Counted from the stretch's first letter, positions 20,087 through 29,688 are shown. The stretch is 64,000 bases of DNA from Shouchella lonarensis (GCF_900096965.1 NZ_FMYM01000007.1:62001-126000); one strand, 5' to 3'. The notes: generated by a model not told the origin, from the letters alone. Program-made: numbers and translations.

Positions 20087-21115
20087 ATGTCGCAATCAGT
20101 CATCTCAATTACGGATGATATTTTATCAGAAATGAATGAGCAACCATCGTTATTTTCATTTATTCAAGTACTAAGACTGCCATATGTAAAGGTAGATGAG
20201 CACAATAGATGTGTGCACTGGAGTGATTCTTTCCTTGATATTGTCGATCTTGCTCATGTAGATTTGCAAAATAAAACAATGGTGCAATTAGCAAATAAGA
20301 CAGAGGTCTTACGATGTATTAATCATGTTTTAGCAGAGGCGCGGCAATTGTACATCGCATCGCGTGGACAATATGATCAAGATGAAACGCTAATTAATGT
20401 TACAGTGATGCCGGAATGGGAGAGAGAGCAGGTCGTTTATTATATCTTACTAGAGGATTTATCAGGACAACGTAAATTTGAGCAGTTATTATTGTTTTAT
20501 GATCAGATGGAGAATGTTTCGCGCATTTCAGCAAGTGTTGCGCATGAAATTCGTAACCCATTGTCAATGATCCGTGGCATTTTTCAATTGGCGCAGCGGA
20601 CGAATAATGTAGACAAGTATGCAAAGACAGTCATCTCCGAAATTGATCGTACAAATTTATTATTGGAGGAATTTGTATCGTTATCAAGGAGAAAACGCAG
20701 CAAAAGTTGGCAGTCACCGCTGTTACTCATCGAGTCGTTTACAGGTGTCATGCAGTCAGAATGTACACTATGTGGGGTTGCTTTTAAAGCCGTATTATCG
20801 CGTTCATACGCTGTTTGTTATATTGATGAGACGATATTAAAACAGGTGATGTTAAATTTACTTAGGCGTGCAATGGAGACGTATGATCATACACGTGTAA
20901 ATGGTTTTTTACATATAAAAATGGATCTTATTGGTGAGTGGGTCAACATTGAAATGATTGATAATGGTGGCGACCTATCACAACAAACATTGAAACCAAA
21001 GCGTAACATGTCTCTCTGTAAAAAAATGATTGAAGAAAATGGCGGAACGCTGTTGATTCGTAGTGAGATGAATATTGGTACAAAGGTGACCATACAATTT
21101 CCCGTATTAGTATAA
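20087..21115 (+). CDS. Histidine-kinase-like protein with degenerate ATP-binding domain
   Basis: 342 residues, no membrane segment. A PAS-like sensor region (about 25-130) is followed by a HisKA dimerisation domain with an intact H-box, VAHEIRNPLS, phosphoacceptor H153. The catalytic domain is recognisable but eroded: the N-box reads NLLRRAMET, with R261 where the Mg-binding Asn belongs; the G1 box is DNGGDL; the glycine-rich G2 box (normally GLGL) is NMSL. It resembles sporulation kinases in layout, but autophosphorylation looks doubtful. ATG 20087 follows AAGGTGGAG. No response regulator is adjacent. Confidence 0.82.
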   Translation: MSQSVISITDDILSEMNEQPSLFSFIQVLRLPYVKVDEHNRCVHWSDSFLDIVDLAHVDLQNKTMVQLANKTEVLRCINHVLAEARQLYIASRGQYDQDETLINVTVMPEWEREQVVYYILLEDLSGQRKFEQLLLFYDQMENVSRISASVAHEIRNPLSMIRGIFQLAQRTNNVDKYAKTVISEIDRTNLLLEEFVSLSRRKRSKSWQSPLLLIESFTGVMQSECTLCGVAFKAVLSRSYAVCYIDETILKQVMLNLLRRAMETYDHTRVNGFLHIKMDLIGEWVNIEMIDNGGDLSQQTLKPKRNMSLCKKMIEENGGTLLIRSEMNIGTKVTIQFPVLV

Positions 21116-21252
21116 AGAAAATGACGATGAGATCGTTTTTTTGGCAAGAAATGTGTATATAAGTAAGAAAATGAGCACCTTATAAGTGATGAGGAATGAT
21201 TAGATGATTTTACTGGTTCCTTTTTAATATGGTAACTTTGAGGTGGCTGCTG

Positions 21253-21957
21253 TTGAATACACGAAAAAAGTGGGTCATAGCTGTTAGTATAAGTGTGCTT
21301 GTCGTATTGTTACTTGTTGTCATCCAGCGTGATATGCCATTCAAGCAGCAGTATGGTAAAGATAAGGATACCGCTACATTAGAGGAGGCATATCGCTCGT
21401 TAGAGAAGGAATTGGCGACGGCACAAGTGGACGTGATCCCATTTGACATGAAAGAACATCGGGCTTTATGGGAGCGCGCGTTTCATTTATCTGAACATTT
21501 ATATCAGGATAGCAGTGGTTACTTCCAAAAAGAGTGGGGTTTATTTTTAGGTCAATTATCTGAAGACAGGGGCATTGATCCTTACGTCGTGTATGAATTA
21601 TTAAAAGTAGAAAGTGGTCACACATTTGATCCCGATGCTATTGGACCAGAGACACGGTATGGGCAAGCATATGGAATGGCGCAGTTTATGGAAAATACGG
21701 CCCCGTGGATAGCGGAAATGGCTGACCTTCCGTATGAAAAGGAATTATTATTTCATCCACTGTATGCGATTCGATTATCTGTAGAATACCTCGATTTTTT
21801 ATATCAACAATACAATGACTGGAACTATGCCCTCACTGCTTACCATCGTGGGATGGGCGGTTTGGAATCGTATATTGCCCGCAATGGACATGCAAAAAGT
21901 GAGTACGCAGTGACAATACAAGAAAGAGCAAAGAAACATGCAGCACAATCTGCATAA
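21253..21957 (+). CDS. Membrane-anchored lytic transglycosylase
   Basis: 234 residues: an N-terminal signal anchor (about 6-25), a linker, and an SLT/lysozyme-like domain. E120 in LLKVESG is the expected catalytic glutamate, followed by YGMAQFMENTAPWIA and TAYHRGMGGL, the family's substrate-groove blocks. It should cleave peptidoglycan glycan strands outside the membrane. I prefer TTG 21253 because TTTGAGGTGG ends six bases before it; the upstream ATG 21229 has no ribosome binding site. Confidence 0.85.
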   Translation: MNTRKKWVIAVSISVLVVLLLVVIQRDMPFKQQYGKDKDTATLEEAYRSLEKELATAQVDVIPFDMKEHRALWERAFHLSEHLYQDSSGYFQKEWGLFLGQLSEDRGIDPYVVYELLKVESGHTFDPDAIGPETRYGQAYGMAQFMENTAPWIAEMADLPYEKELLFHPLYAIRLSVEYLDFLYQQYNDWNYALTAYHRGMGGLESYIARNGHAKSEYAVTIQERAKKHAAQSA

Positions 21958-21968
21958 GGATTATAGCC

Positions 21969-22000
21969 AAACTGTCTCTTCTTTGAAAGGGGCAGTTTTT
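21969..22000 (+). terminator. Terminator after the transglycosylase gene
   Basis: AAACTG pairs with CAGTTT, extended by wobble pairs, with five Ts at the 3' side. Confidence 0.75.
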
Positions 22001-22044
22001 GTGTCATAAAAATTTTTATGACTAGACATTTGGCTCATTATGAT

Positions 22045-22084
22045 TATAATAAAGAAGAAGTGATAAATCGTAATCATTCTTAAA
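22045..22084 (+). promoter_or_regulatory. Zur-type operator and -10 element of the zinc uptake operon
   Basis: TATAAT at 22045-22050 is followed by AAATCGTAATCATTCTTAA at 22064-22082. The left half matches the B. subtilis Zur box half-site AAATCGTAAT; the right half is degenerate. With zur encoded downstream of the same genes, zinc-dependent repression is the expected control. Confidence 0.75.
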
Positions 22085-22111
22085 AATGTTTGTGTAAGGA
22101 GGTTGGAGCGC

Positions 22112-22885
22112 ATGGAGAAACAAGACGTATTGGCGCAATTAAGTCACGTTGCTTTTCGTTATCATAAACGCCCAGTGTTGCGCAATGTGTCTTTGACCAT
22201 TGAGCGTGGGGCTTTTTTAGGTCTTGTCGGACCTAATGGCTCAGGAAAATCAACGTTGGTAAAGTTATTGCTGGGTCAGTTAAAACCAACCGTGGGTGAT
22301 GTTTATTTGTTTCAACAACCGGTGCAGCAATTTAAACAATGGGATAAAATCGGCTATGTGTCGCAAAAAGCAAATCGTTTTAGTAGTGGATTCCCAGCGA
22401 CAGTGTATGAAGTTGTCTCAATGGGTTTGTATGGCCAAATTGGTTTATTCCGTTTTTTACGTAAGCATCATAAGGAGAAGGTGTTGGAAGTTGTTAAACA
22501 AGTTGGGTTGCAAGATTATTTGAATGAAAATATTGGTGAACTATCCGGCGGACAGCAACAGCGGGTTTTTATCGCCCGGGCTTTAGTAAGTGATCCAGAG
22601 CTGCTCATTTTGGATGAACCGACAGTAGGTGTCGATGCTAAAAGTGTAGACCAATTTTATGGGTTGCTACGTGAACTGAATGAGCGTCATCGCAAGACAT
22701 TGCTATTAATAACGCACGACATTGGCGCGGTGACTACGTACGTCAGTCAAGTCGCGTGTTTAAACCAGACCATTCATTTTCACGGTGAAAGTGAGGAGTT
22801 TGCGGCAAAGAAAGACAAACTTGATTTTTACAATCATGATGTACATTTATTGACACATCATCACGAAGAGGTTCCTCATGTTTGA
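22112..22885 (+). CDS. znuC: Zinc ABC transporter ATP-binding protein
   Basis: 257 residues with all ABC ATPase motifs: Walker A GPNGSGKST (about 40-48), signature LSGGQQQR, Walker B LLILDEP, and the switch histidine in LLITHD. It powers high-affinity zinc import with the permease encoded next (8-base overlap). ATG 22112 lies nine bases after AAGGAGG; a TTG at 22103 is too close. A substrate-binding protein gene (znuA) is not in the window. B. subtilis names these zurA/adcC. Confidence 0.92.
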   Translation: MEKQDVLAQLSHVAFRYHKRPVLRNVSLTIERGAFLGLVGPNGSGKSTLVKLLLGQLKPTVGDVYLFQQPVQQFKQWDKIGYVSQKANRFSSGFPATVYEVVSMGLYGQIGLFRFLRKHHKEKVLEVVKQVGLQDYLNENIGELSGGQQQRVFIARALVSDPELLILDEPTVGVDAKSVDQFYGLLRELNERHRKTLLLITHDIGAVTTYVSQVACLNQTIHFHGESEEFAAKKDKLDFYNHDVHLLTHHHEEVPHV

Positions 22886-23753
22886 TGCATTTATGACTTA
22901 TGACTTTTTACGTTACGCATTTTTGACAGGGATCATGATCGGTTTATTGGCGCCGACATTAGGTGTATTTCTTGTTGTGCGACGGATGTCACTCATTGCT
23001 GACGCATTGTCACATATTACACTTTCAGGTATTGCATTAAGTTTGTTATTAGGTCGCCATTTTATTTTCATGCAAGGTGTCAATCCACTTTTTCTTGGGA
23101 TGGGTTTTTCTGTGGCTGGCTCATTATTAATGGAGAAGTTACGTCAAGTGTACGTACATTATAAAGAGATCGCCATCCCAATTATGATGTCTAGTGGGAT
23201 TGGACTTGGCGTTATTTTTATTTCTATGGCAAAAGGCTTTAATAAGGATTTACTTGACTACTTATTTGGATCCATTCTTGCTGTCAACAAAAGTGATTTT
23301 CTGACAATTACGTTCATCACAGTCGTCGTATTGATTGTCCTATTTTTATTTTACAAGGAATTGTTTTTCTTATCGTTTGATGAAGAACAGGCTGTGATAT
23401 CTGGAATAAGAAAGCGACTGGTGCATTTTGTGTTTATCGTGATGGTAGCACTGGTCATTGCTGCATCAATGCGCGTTGTTGGTATTTTGCTCGTCTCATC
23501 TCTCATGACCTTGCCCGTTGCCAGTGCGATGCGGTTTGCAAAAGGTTTTAAACAATTATTTTTCTATGCAATCATTTTCGCGGAGATTTCAGTGATGGGT
23601 GGGCTGATCCTTGCTTATCAACTTGGTTTGTCGCCGGGTGGTGTCATTGTCATGATTGCAGTGGTCATCTTGCTCATTTCAATTATGTGGCAAAAATGGA
23701 CTCGCCGCTTTTATAAACACGAGAAGGACATGGACAATAGGGTAGAGGATTAG
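22878..23753 (+). CDS. znuB: Zinc ABC transporter permease
   Basis: 291 residues with about eight membrane helices, of the ABC-3 metal permease family. Blocks such as LLAPTLGVFLVVRRMSLIADALSH near the N-terminus and RVVGILLVSSLMTLPVASAM are typical. Its start overlaps znuC by eight bases. Confidence 0.93.
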   Translation: MFDAFMTYDFLRYAFLTGIMIGLLAPTLGVFLVVRRMSLIADALSHITLSGIALSLLLGRHFIFMQGVNPLFLGMGFSVAGSLLMEKLRQVYVHYKEIAIPIMMSSGIGLGVIFISMAKGFNKDLLDYLFGSILAVNKSDFLTITFITVVVLIVLFLFYKELFFLSFDEEQAVISGIRKRLVHFVFIVMVALVIAASMRVVGILLVSSLMTLPVASAMRFAKGFKQLFFYAIIFAEISVMGGLILAYQLGLSPGGVIVMIAVVILLISIMWQKWTRRFYKHEKDMDNRVED

Positions 23754-23839
23754 AGGGTTAAGCGAGATCGACAGGTTGGAGTGAAATTAGACGACGTTAT
23801 CCGCAGCTGAAGGGACACGTCTTAATGGAGGGAAGTGTC

Positions 23840-24256
23840 ATGAATGTCGCCCATGCGCTCCGTTTATTGAAGGAGAAGGGATATAAATATACAGGGAAAC
23901 GTGAAGATATGTTGCACATTTTTGCGCGTGAAGCGCGTTACTTGTCAGCAAAAGAGTTGCTTGAAATGATGAATCATAAATATCCGGGTGTGAGTGTAGA
24001 TACCATTTACCGTAATTTATCTTTGTTTGCTCAGCTAGGCATATTAGAGACAACGGAATTGGAAGGGGAAAAACGTTTTCGTTATCGATGTGACACATCT
24101 ACGCATCATCACCATGTAATCTGTCTCTCATGTGGCAAAACAGAGTCGTTTCAGCATTGTCCGATGGACGAATTTACACGGCAACATTTCCCCCGATTTG
24201 ACGTAACGGGTCATAAATTTGAAGTATATGGAAGATGTGAAAGTTGTCAATTGTAA
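23840..24256 (+). CDS. zur: Zinc uptake regulator Zur (Fur family)
   Basis: 138 residues: winged-helix DNA-binding domain (GYKYTGKREDML, DTIYRNLSLF) and a dimerisation domain with a histidine cluster (THHHHVICLSCGK) and a final CESC, giving the structural CxxC...CxxC zinc site. The sequence is closest to YqfV/Zur of B. subtilis. Start ATG 23840 follows GGAGGGAAG. It probably represses the operon it ends through the box at 22064. Confidence 0.92.
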   Translation: MNVAHALRLLKEKGYKYTGKREDMLHIFAREARYLSAKELLEMMNHKYPGVSVDTIYRNLSLFAQLGILETTELEGEKRFRYRCDTSTHHHHVICLSCGKTESFQHCPMDEFTRQHFPRFDVTGHKFEVYGRCESCQL

Positions 24257-24336
24257 TATACGTGTTATAGAGGAATTCACTTCCATGAATGGTTTTGGAC
24301 AAGTTGCAGATCCTATGACTATAGGAGGGGATGCAT

Positions 24337-24561
24337 ATGACTGGACCAGTGGTAAAGTGTAATGTCGCAAACTGTGCATATTGGACAGCGGGAAACCGTT
24401 GTAGTGCGGACGAAATTCTTGTGGAAATTGATGCGCATGCCACAAAGGATTACGATGTTGAAGCAAGCGGAGAGTTAAGTGCGGACGCGCTTCATAAAGA
24501 TAAGGCTGAAAATACGGCAGAGACGTGTTGTCATACGTTTAAACCGAAAGAATCTAAATAA
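24337..24561 (+). CDS. DUF1540 cysteine-rich protein
   Basis: 74 residues with the DUF1540 layout: VKCNVANCAYW at the N-terminus, then CSADEILVEI, and a late ETCCHTF. The cysteines suggest metal binding, but the role is not known. ATG 24337 follows AGGAGGGG by six bases; the ATG two codons earlier is too close. It lies just downstream of zur. Confidence 0.85.
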   Translation: MTGPVVKCNVANCAYWTAGNRCSADEILVEIDAHATKDYDVEASGELSADALHKDKAENTAETCCHTFKPKESK

Positions 24562-24605
24562 AAACAGTGGGTGACACGTGTATGTATGTGTCACCCACTG
24601 TTTTT
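24561..24605 (+). terminator. Terminator after the DUF1540 gene
   Basis: AAAACAGTGGGTGACAC and GTGTCACCCACTGTTTT form a perfect 17-bp stem, followed by a T run. Confidence 0.93.
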
Positions 24606-24676
24606 ATGTAATTAGAATTGTGGGCATGGTTTCGTGACAAACTAACGGTATCTCATGTAGAAAGAAGGGATACGTT

Positions 24677-25108
24677 GTGAAAAAGGAAGAAAAAAATGAG
24701 CCAGTTCGTCTTGTTGATGAAAATGACCCATCGCTCACATTTGTCAATACGCATGTGGATGGACATGACGGGGCAAAAGGAACGGAGTATGTTTACAATG
24801 CAAAATCTAACCATACGTATGATGAAGAAGTAGCAACAGAATTCCCAGCGACAAATGATTATGTCGACCCATCACCAACGACCGATGATGAAGAAGACAC
24901 ATTTGAAGCACCCGGAAAGGGAATTGGAACGATGGGACTCGTCTTGGCGATTACGTCATTATTTTTTGTCCCATTGCTACTTGGGGTGGCAGGGGCGATT
25001 TGCGGCGTAATTGCTTGGAGCAAAGGTGCACGGACGCTCGGTGTATGGTCTATCATTATCGCTGTTGCCTCTGTCGTAGGCACGTTGTTGTTTTCACCGT
25101 ACTTGTAA
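24677..25108 (+). CDS. yqfX: YqfX-like two-helix membrane protein
   Basis: 143 residues: an acidic, probably unstructured N-terminal half (1-75) and two membrane helices at the C-terminus (about 80-105 and 117-140, DUF4190-like, with GxxSLFFVPLL and a short SKGARTLG turn). The function is unknown. GTG 24677 follows AGAAGGGA. Its place between zur and ispG matches yqfX of B. subtilis. Confidence 0.78.
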   Translation: MKKEEKNEPVRLVDENDPSLTFVNTHVDGHDGAKGTEYVYNAKSNHTYDEEVATEFPATNDYVDPSPTTDDEEDTFEAPGKGIGTMGLVLAITSLFFVPLLLGVAGAICGVIAWSKGARTLGVWSIIIAVASVVGTLLFSPYL

Positions 25109-25125
25109 ATGGTGCTGTTACATGG

Positions 25126-25157
25126 AAAAAGGCCTACACGATCGTATAGGCTTTTTT
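25126..25157. terminator. Bidirectional terminator between yqfX and ispG
   Basis: AAAAAGGCCTACA pairs with TATAGGCTTTTTT around a short loop; A and T tracts on both sides suit convergent genes. Confidence 0.9.
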
Positions 25158-25169
25158 CTCTTTTATGCA

Positions 25170-26276
25170 CTATTTATTTAGCTGCGCTTGGCGTTCCTTC
25201 TCGTGATGTTCTGCAGCTAATTTATCAATTTCCTTTTTCAACTCTTCTACCATTGTTTCCTCAGGAACTTTGCGGACAATTTCGCCCTTCATGAAAAGCA
25301 AACCTTCTCCACGCGCGCCAGCAATGCCGATGTCCGCTTCTCGGGCTTCCCCCGGGCCGTTGACGGCACAACCGAGCACCGCGACTTTAAGAGGTGCCTT
25401 GACTTGGGCAATATATTCCTCGACTTCATTGGCGATGCTAATTAAGTCAATTTCGATGCGACCGCATGTTGGGCAAGAAATAAGCGTCGCTGCATTTGCG
25501 GCTAAGCCAAATGTTTTCAAAAGTTCGCGTGCGACTTTTACTTCTTCAACCGGATCAGCGGACAAGGAGATACGAAGTGTATTTCCAATCCCATGGTGAA
25601 GCAAAATGCCAACACCAGCTGCGCTTTTCACTGTCCCGGCAAAAAGTGTGCCTGACTCCGTAATGCCAAGATGGAGCGGATAATCAAATGCTTCAGCTGC
25701 CTTTTTATACGCTTCAACCGCTAAGTGTACATCAGACGCTTTTAAAGAAACGATGATATCGTAAAAATCAAGGTCCTCTAAAATTTTAATATGATGCAGG
25801 GCACTTTCAACCATTGCCTCAGCGGTTGGATAGCCGTATTTTTCAAGTAAATGCTTTTCAAGTGAGCCGGCATTGACACCAATCCGAATGGGAATGCCTT
25901 TTTCTTTTGCTGCTTTGACAACAGCTTCAACGTTTTCGCGTTTGCCAATGTTACCTGGGTTAATACGGATTTTATCGGCGCCGCCTTCAATCGCTTTTAA
26001 GGCAAACTTGTAGTTGAAATGAATATCAACAACGAGTGGTAAATTAATTCTTTTTTTTATGTCTGCGATCGCTTCGGCTGCACGCATATCTGGGCATGCG
26101 ACGCGGACAATTTGACATCCTGCTTCTTCCAGACGATTAATTTCAGCAACGGTTGCTTCTACATCATGTGTTTTGGTTGTTGTCATACTTTGAATGATCA
26201 CTTCATCGTGACCACCAATCGTTAAATGCCCGACTTTAACAGGGCGTGTAATTTTACGGTGAATCATTTTGGTCAT
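25170..26276 (-). CDS. ispG: 4-hydroxy-3-methylbut-2-en-1-yl diphosphate synthase (flavodoxin)
   Basis: MEP-pathway enzyme converting MEcPP to HMBPP with a [4Fe-4S] cluster. 368 residues. The cluster cysteines lie in ISCPTCGR and [10 protein letters not shown] near the C-terminus; the TIM-barrel part contains IRINPGNIG and [11 protein letters not shown]. The start ATG 26276 is seven bases after AAAGGAGAG; an upstream ATG would add 16 residues without a ribosome binding site. Confidence 0.95.
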   Translation of the reverse strand: MTKMIHRKITRPVKVGHLTIGGHDEVIIQSMTTTKTHDVEATVAEINRLEEAGCQIVRVACPDMRAAEAIADIKKRINLPLVVDIHFNYKFALKAIEGGADKIRINPGNIGKRENVEAVVKAAKEKGIPIRIGVNAGSLEKHLLEKYGYPTAEAMVESALHHIKILEDLDFYDIIVSLKASDVHLAVEAYKKAAEAFDYPLHLGITESGTLFAGTVKSAAGVGILLHHGIGNTLRISLSADPVEEVKVARELLKTFGLAANAATLISCPTCGRIEIDLISIANEVEEYIAQVKAPLKVAVLGCAVNGPGEAREADIGIAGARGEGLLFMKGEIVRKVPEETMVEELKKEIDKLAAEHHEKERQAQLNK

Positions 26277-26400
26277 AGACCTTCTCTCCTTTGCGGGCAC
26301 GGTAGCCCGACTATAGTCTCCCATGGAAGTCTGCTCTTATTTTACCAATGATGACGGGGGCTGGCAAGCGAATTGGTGAGAAAGCCGGAAATCCCCATGT

Positions 26401-26706
26401 CTAGTCTGTATTGTAAAGAGGAAAGCGATACGTTTGTCCAATTTGAAGTGTTTCTGTCTGTTTCATGCCGTTTAGTTGGTGGAAATCATCAACAATTTTT
26501 TCAATTGGTACAGATACTGGTTGGTCATGTAAGCGCTCGACCACCGAAAGAATGGTTTGTCCGGGTTGAATGATGACTTCTTGGTAAGGAGCTGTTACGG
26601 TAGGCAGACTGTCTTTTTCTTGAATCTGAACGGATCCGTTTGACAAATCGTGGCGTACACCTAGCACGATCAGTAGTGAAACAATGGCAAAAGTAAGTTT
26701 TTTCAT
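26401..26706 (-). CDS. yqfZ: YqfZ-like LysM-domain secreted protein
   Basis: 101 residues: an N-terminal hydrophobic signal/anchor (2-20), then a LysM-like module (EVIIQPGQTILSVVERLH ... LQIGQTYRFPLY) that would bind peptidoglycan. YqfZ of B. subtilis has the same size, domain and place after ispG; a spore-related role is reported for neighbours but is not shown here. The start follows GGAGGATG. Confidence 0.78.
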   Translation of the reverse strand: MKKLTFAIVSLLIVLGVRHDLSNGSVQIQEKDSLPTVTAPYQEVIIQPGQTILSVVERLHDQPVSVPIEKIVDDFHQLNGMKQTETLQIGQTYRFPLYNTD

Positions 26707-26863
26707 CAGTGCACATCCTCCAAGCAGCTGCAATTGGGAATAACTACTACATGTAGAATATGAAAAGCGACGACATGCTATACCAAAAGTCGGAAATCAG
26801 CGACCGTAATTCAGAGCCCGCCTCTTAGCGTCTAAATGTTGATTTCTGAAACGAGGTGTAGGC

Positions 26864-28009
26864 ATGGGGCGGATTGTGCTATTATTGTTGCCAACGTTAA
26901 TTGTCATCGGAAATTCAATGTACTTACCACTATTACCAGCCATCCAAGAAAGTTTTGCAATGACTGAGCGTCAAAGTGCATGGGTGTTAAGCATTTTTAC
27001 GTTAGCAGGCATTGTGGCGATTCCTTTTGGTTTATGGTTGGCCGATCGTACGAGCTTTCGCGTAGCCATGCAAACTGGATGTGGGTGTGTCATTTTAGGC
27101 GCGCTTGGCAGTGTCCTGTTTCCTGTTGTAGGTGAAAATGGATATGGCCTTTTTATTGCGGGTCGCATCGTAGAAGGATTAGGAGCGGGTAGTCTAACTG
27201 CGCTTACATATACATATGTTGGGAGTGTCGTTGCGTTTTCACAACGATTGAGGATGTTTGGTTTTCTTGAGAGAAGTAATGGACTGGCCAAGATGATGAG
27301 CCCATTGCTAGGTAGCGTCTTTTTATATACGATGTGGTCATATAGTTCATTACTTCTGATGGGCATTGCCTTGTTCTGTCTTGGATGGTTGTCGTTTGGT
27401 GCTGTAAATGAGCAGACACAAACAGATAGAGATGAAAAAAAAGAGCAACGTAGTGTCTCGGGACAGACGAGGCTCATCGTAGTTAGTTACACAATGAGTC
27501 TTATCCATTTATTCCTTTTATATGGATTGCTCTATCATGCAACGTACATGTTCTCTCTGTTTGGGTTGTCACCTATATGGCGTGGGATGCTGCTGTCACT
27601 GCCGTTTCTCGCAATGGTGCTCATCTCTTCACAAGTTGGACGATTAGAGAAGTATTCCTTTGTCTATCGAGCGCCGATGTTCTTGTTGGTATTTAGTGCA
27701 ATTTTGTTATATGCTAAAGGCAGCAGCATCGCATTAATGTTGGCATTAATGGTCATCGGTGCAAGCAACGGGTTAGCGTTGCCAGTTGCCAGTCAAATGC
27801 TGGCGCAAGTATCGCCGCTTTCGTTAAAGCAGCGTGCGCTTTCTGGTTTATCGATGGCTCGTTTTGCCGGTATCGCGTTTGCGCCGCTTGTGTATGCGCG
27901 TTGGATGACGCATGATACAGGTGTGGCGTGGGGGACAATGCTACTGGCTGTTGGTGCTTTTTTTCTTGTTTTTGTGCTACACCGGCACATACAACCGCAA
28001 AAAATATAA
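26864..28009 (+). CDS. MFS transporter
   Basis: 381 residues with about 12 membrane helices. The family motif between helices 2 and 3 reads GLWLADRTSFRVAMQ. An acidic-basic cytoplasmic loop (about residues 187-200) separates the two halves. It resembles drug/metabolite efflux members, but the substrate cannot be inferred. GAGGTG precedes ATG 26864. It starts divergently from yqfZ. Confidence 0.85.
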   Translation: MGRIVLLLLPTLIVIGNSMYLPLLPAIQESFAMTERQSAWVLSIFTLAGIVAIPFGLWLADRTSFRVAMQTGCGCVILGALGSVLFPVVGENGYGLFIAGRIVEGLGAGSLTALTYTYVGSVVAFSQRLRMFGFLERSNGLAKMMSPLLGSVFLYTMWSYSSLLLMGIALFCLGWLSFGAVNEQTQTDRDEKKEQRSVSGQTRLIVVSYTMSLIHLFLLYGLLYHATYMFSLFGLSPIWRGMLLSLPFLAMVLISSQVGRLEKYSFVYRAPMFLLVFSAILLYAKGSSIALMLALMVIGASNGLALPVASQMLAQVSPLSLKQRALSGLSMARFAGIAFAPLVYARWMTHDTGVAWGTMLLAVGAFFLVFVLHRHIQPQKI

Positions 28010-28050
28010 AGAGAGATCGTTTTTTCTAGCGTGTATAGGGGGAGATGAAG

Positions 28051-28956
28051 ATGATAAAAAAGATAGGGTTACACCGTTTATTTATGGTGATGGCTGTACT
28101 TGGGATGATATTTGCTTCTCAAGCGCCAGCTGCTCAAGCAGATGCGATTACGGCTGATGTTGTCGTCACACTCGGGGAGGACTTAACTGCAGCGCAACGA
28201 ACAGAGATTTTAAAAAGATTGGATGTGCCTGAAGACGTCGCAACGGTTTCTGTAAGCAACGCAGAAGAGCATGCGTACTTAGGAAATTATATTAGCGCAA
28301 AACAAATTGGGACGCGCGCGCTGTCATCGGCGAAAATGACGATAGAGCCGAAAGGGACCGGTGTCCAAGTCACATCTGACAATATTACGTGGGTGACAGA
28401 CGAGATGTATGCAAATGCATTAATTACAGCTGGTGTCGTTGATGCAAAGATTCATGTCACTGCGCCGTTCCGTGTCTCTGGTACAGCAGCGCTTACAGGT
28501 TTGATGAAGGCGTATGAGTCTGCCGCTGATAAAGTCATTCCTGAAGAGCAAAAGACAGTAGCAACGGAAGAAATGATTCGTACAGCAGAGCTTTCTGACA
28601 CCATTGGTGCCGCACAAGCCAATGAATTAATGTCGCAGTTAAAGGAAGCATTGGCCGATGGGCGTATTGCGAACGAAGAAGACTTGCAACAACTGGTCAA
28701 AGAATTAGAAGTCAAATTAAATGTGACCATTACGGATGAAGAGATGAAGAAGCTTGAGTCACTATTTATGAAGATGAAGGATTTAAATATTGATTGGAGC
28801 CAACTTCAAGACCAGCTCGATAAAGCACGTCAATATTGGAATGACCTGATAGATATTGATATGGAAGAGGCGAAATCGTGGTTCGACAATGTGATTGCAT
28901 TTTTAAAAGATGTGTTTGATGCAATTGTCGACTTTTTTCGGTCATTGTTTAGCTAA
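28051..28956 (+). CDS. DUF1002 secreted protein (YpuA-like)
   Basis: 301 residues: a signal peptide ending near AAQADA (about residue 32), then a DUF1002 domain (VVTLGEDLTAAQRTEIL, ISAKQIGTRALSSAKM, TAPFRVSGTAALTGL), and an acidic helical C-terminus. The function is unknown; B. subtilis YpuA has the same architecture. The start ATG 28051 follows AGGGGGAG by six bases. Confidence 0.85.
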   Translation: MIKKIGLHRLFMVMAVLGMIFASQAPAAQADAITADVVVTLGEDLTAAQRTEILKRLDVPEDVATVSVSNAEEHAYLGNYISAKQIGTRALSSAKMTIEPKGTGVQVTSDNITWVTDEMYANALITAGVVDAKIHVTAPFRVSGTAALTGLMKAYESAADKVIPEEQKTVATEEMIRTAELSDTIGAAQANELMSQLKEALADGRIANEEDLQQLVKELEVKLNVTITDEEMKKLESLFMKMKDLNIDWSQLQDQLDKARQYWNDLIDIDMEEAKSWFDNVIAFLKDVFDAIVDFFRSLFS

Positions 28957-29040
28957 TACATGTTGCAGTATTGATAAAATAAATGAAACATTTATGATCG
29001 CGGGCACGTATATAAAGATGAGAAGAGGAGGGAATGACAA

Positions 29041-29688
29041 GTGCTTGAGTGGCTCAATATCGCAACAGTCGGTTTTATCGTTGTTTTTCTTGGAACACTG
29101 TTTTTAATAGGCGAGCTTTTAGTGCGGGCAAAAGGGGTCTTTAGTTTAATCGGTGTTGGGATGATTTCAATTTACTTTATCCATCATTTAACTGGGGATG
29201 TAGGCACATGGGTCGTTTTATTTTATGTCATCGGTCTTGCGCTCATTATTTTTGATGGCAATGTGACTTCGGATGGGACGATTGCAGCAATTGGGATTGT
29301 ATTTATGATTATTGCTTTGGCAGTCCCAGCTCCTGATATGGTCTATCGTATTCTTGTCGGTATGGCAGTGATCATTGGTGCATTAGCAGCGCTCATGTTC
29401 TTAAGAGTATTTCCGAAGCGGAACATGTGGACAAAAATGACGTTGAAAGACCAACTGACATCTGAACGTGGTTACAACACGATGAACGAATCATACAAGG
29501 CGTTAGTTGGCAAAACCGGAGAAACATTGACCGTTTTTCGCCCGGCGGGGACCGTTGAGATTGAAGGGCAGCCGTATAGTGCAATTAGCGGCGGTCAATT
29601 TTTACAAGCAGGCGTCAAGGTAGAAGTTGTTTTGGTGGATGGCACAGGAATTGTCATAAAACCGTGTGAAGACAAAGAAGAAAGCTAA
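29041..29688 (+). CDS. NfeD family membrane protein (short form)
   Basis: 215 residues: about four membrane helices and a C-terminal OB-fold (residues about 150-210, ALVGKTGETLTVFRPAGTV ... VLVDGTGIVIKP). This is the short NfeD form without the N-terminal protease domain. NfeD proteins partner flotillin-like FloA in membrane microdomains, but no flotillin gene lies nearby. GTG 29041 follows GAGGAGGGAA. Confidence 0.85.
   Translation: MLEWLNIATVGFIVVFLGTLFLIGELLVRAKGVFSLIGVGMISIYFIHHLTGDVGTWVVLFYVIGLALIIFDGNVTSDGTIAAIGIVFMIIALAVPAPDMVYRILVGMAVIIGALAALMFLRVFPKRNMWTKMTLKDQLTSERGYNTMNESYKALVGKTGETLTVFRPAGTVEIEGQPYSAISGGQFLQAGVKVEVVLVDGTGIVIKPCEDKEES

Noticed and set aside
26971-27477. Minus-strand 168-codon frame inside the MFS transporter gene
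   Set aside because: It is antisense to a clear 12-helix transporter and lacks start signals and a recognisable domain.
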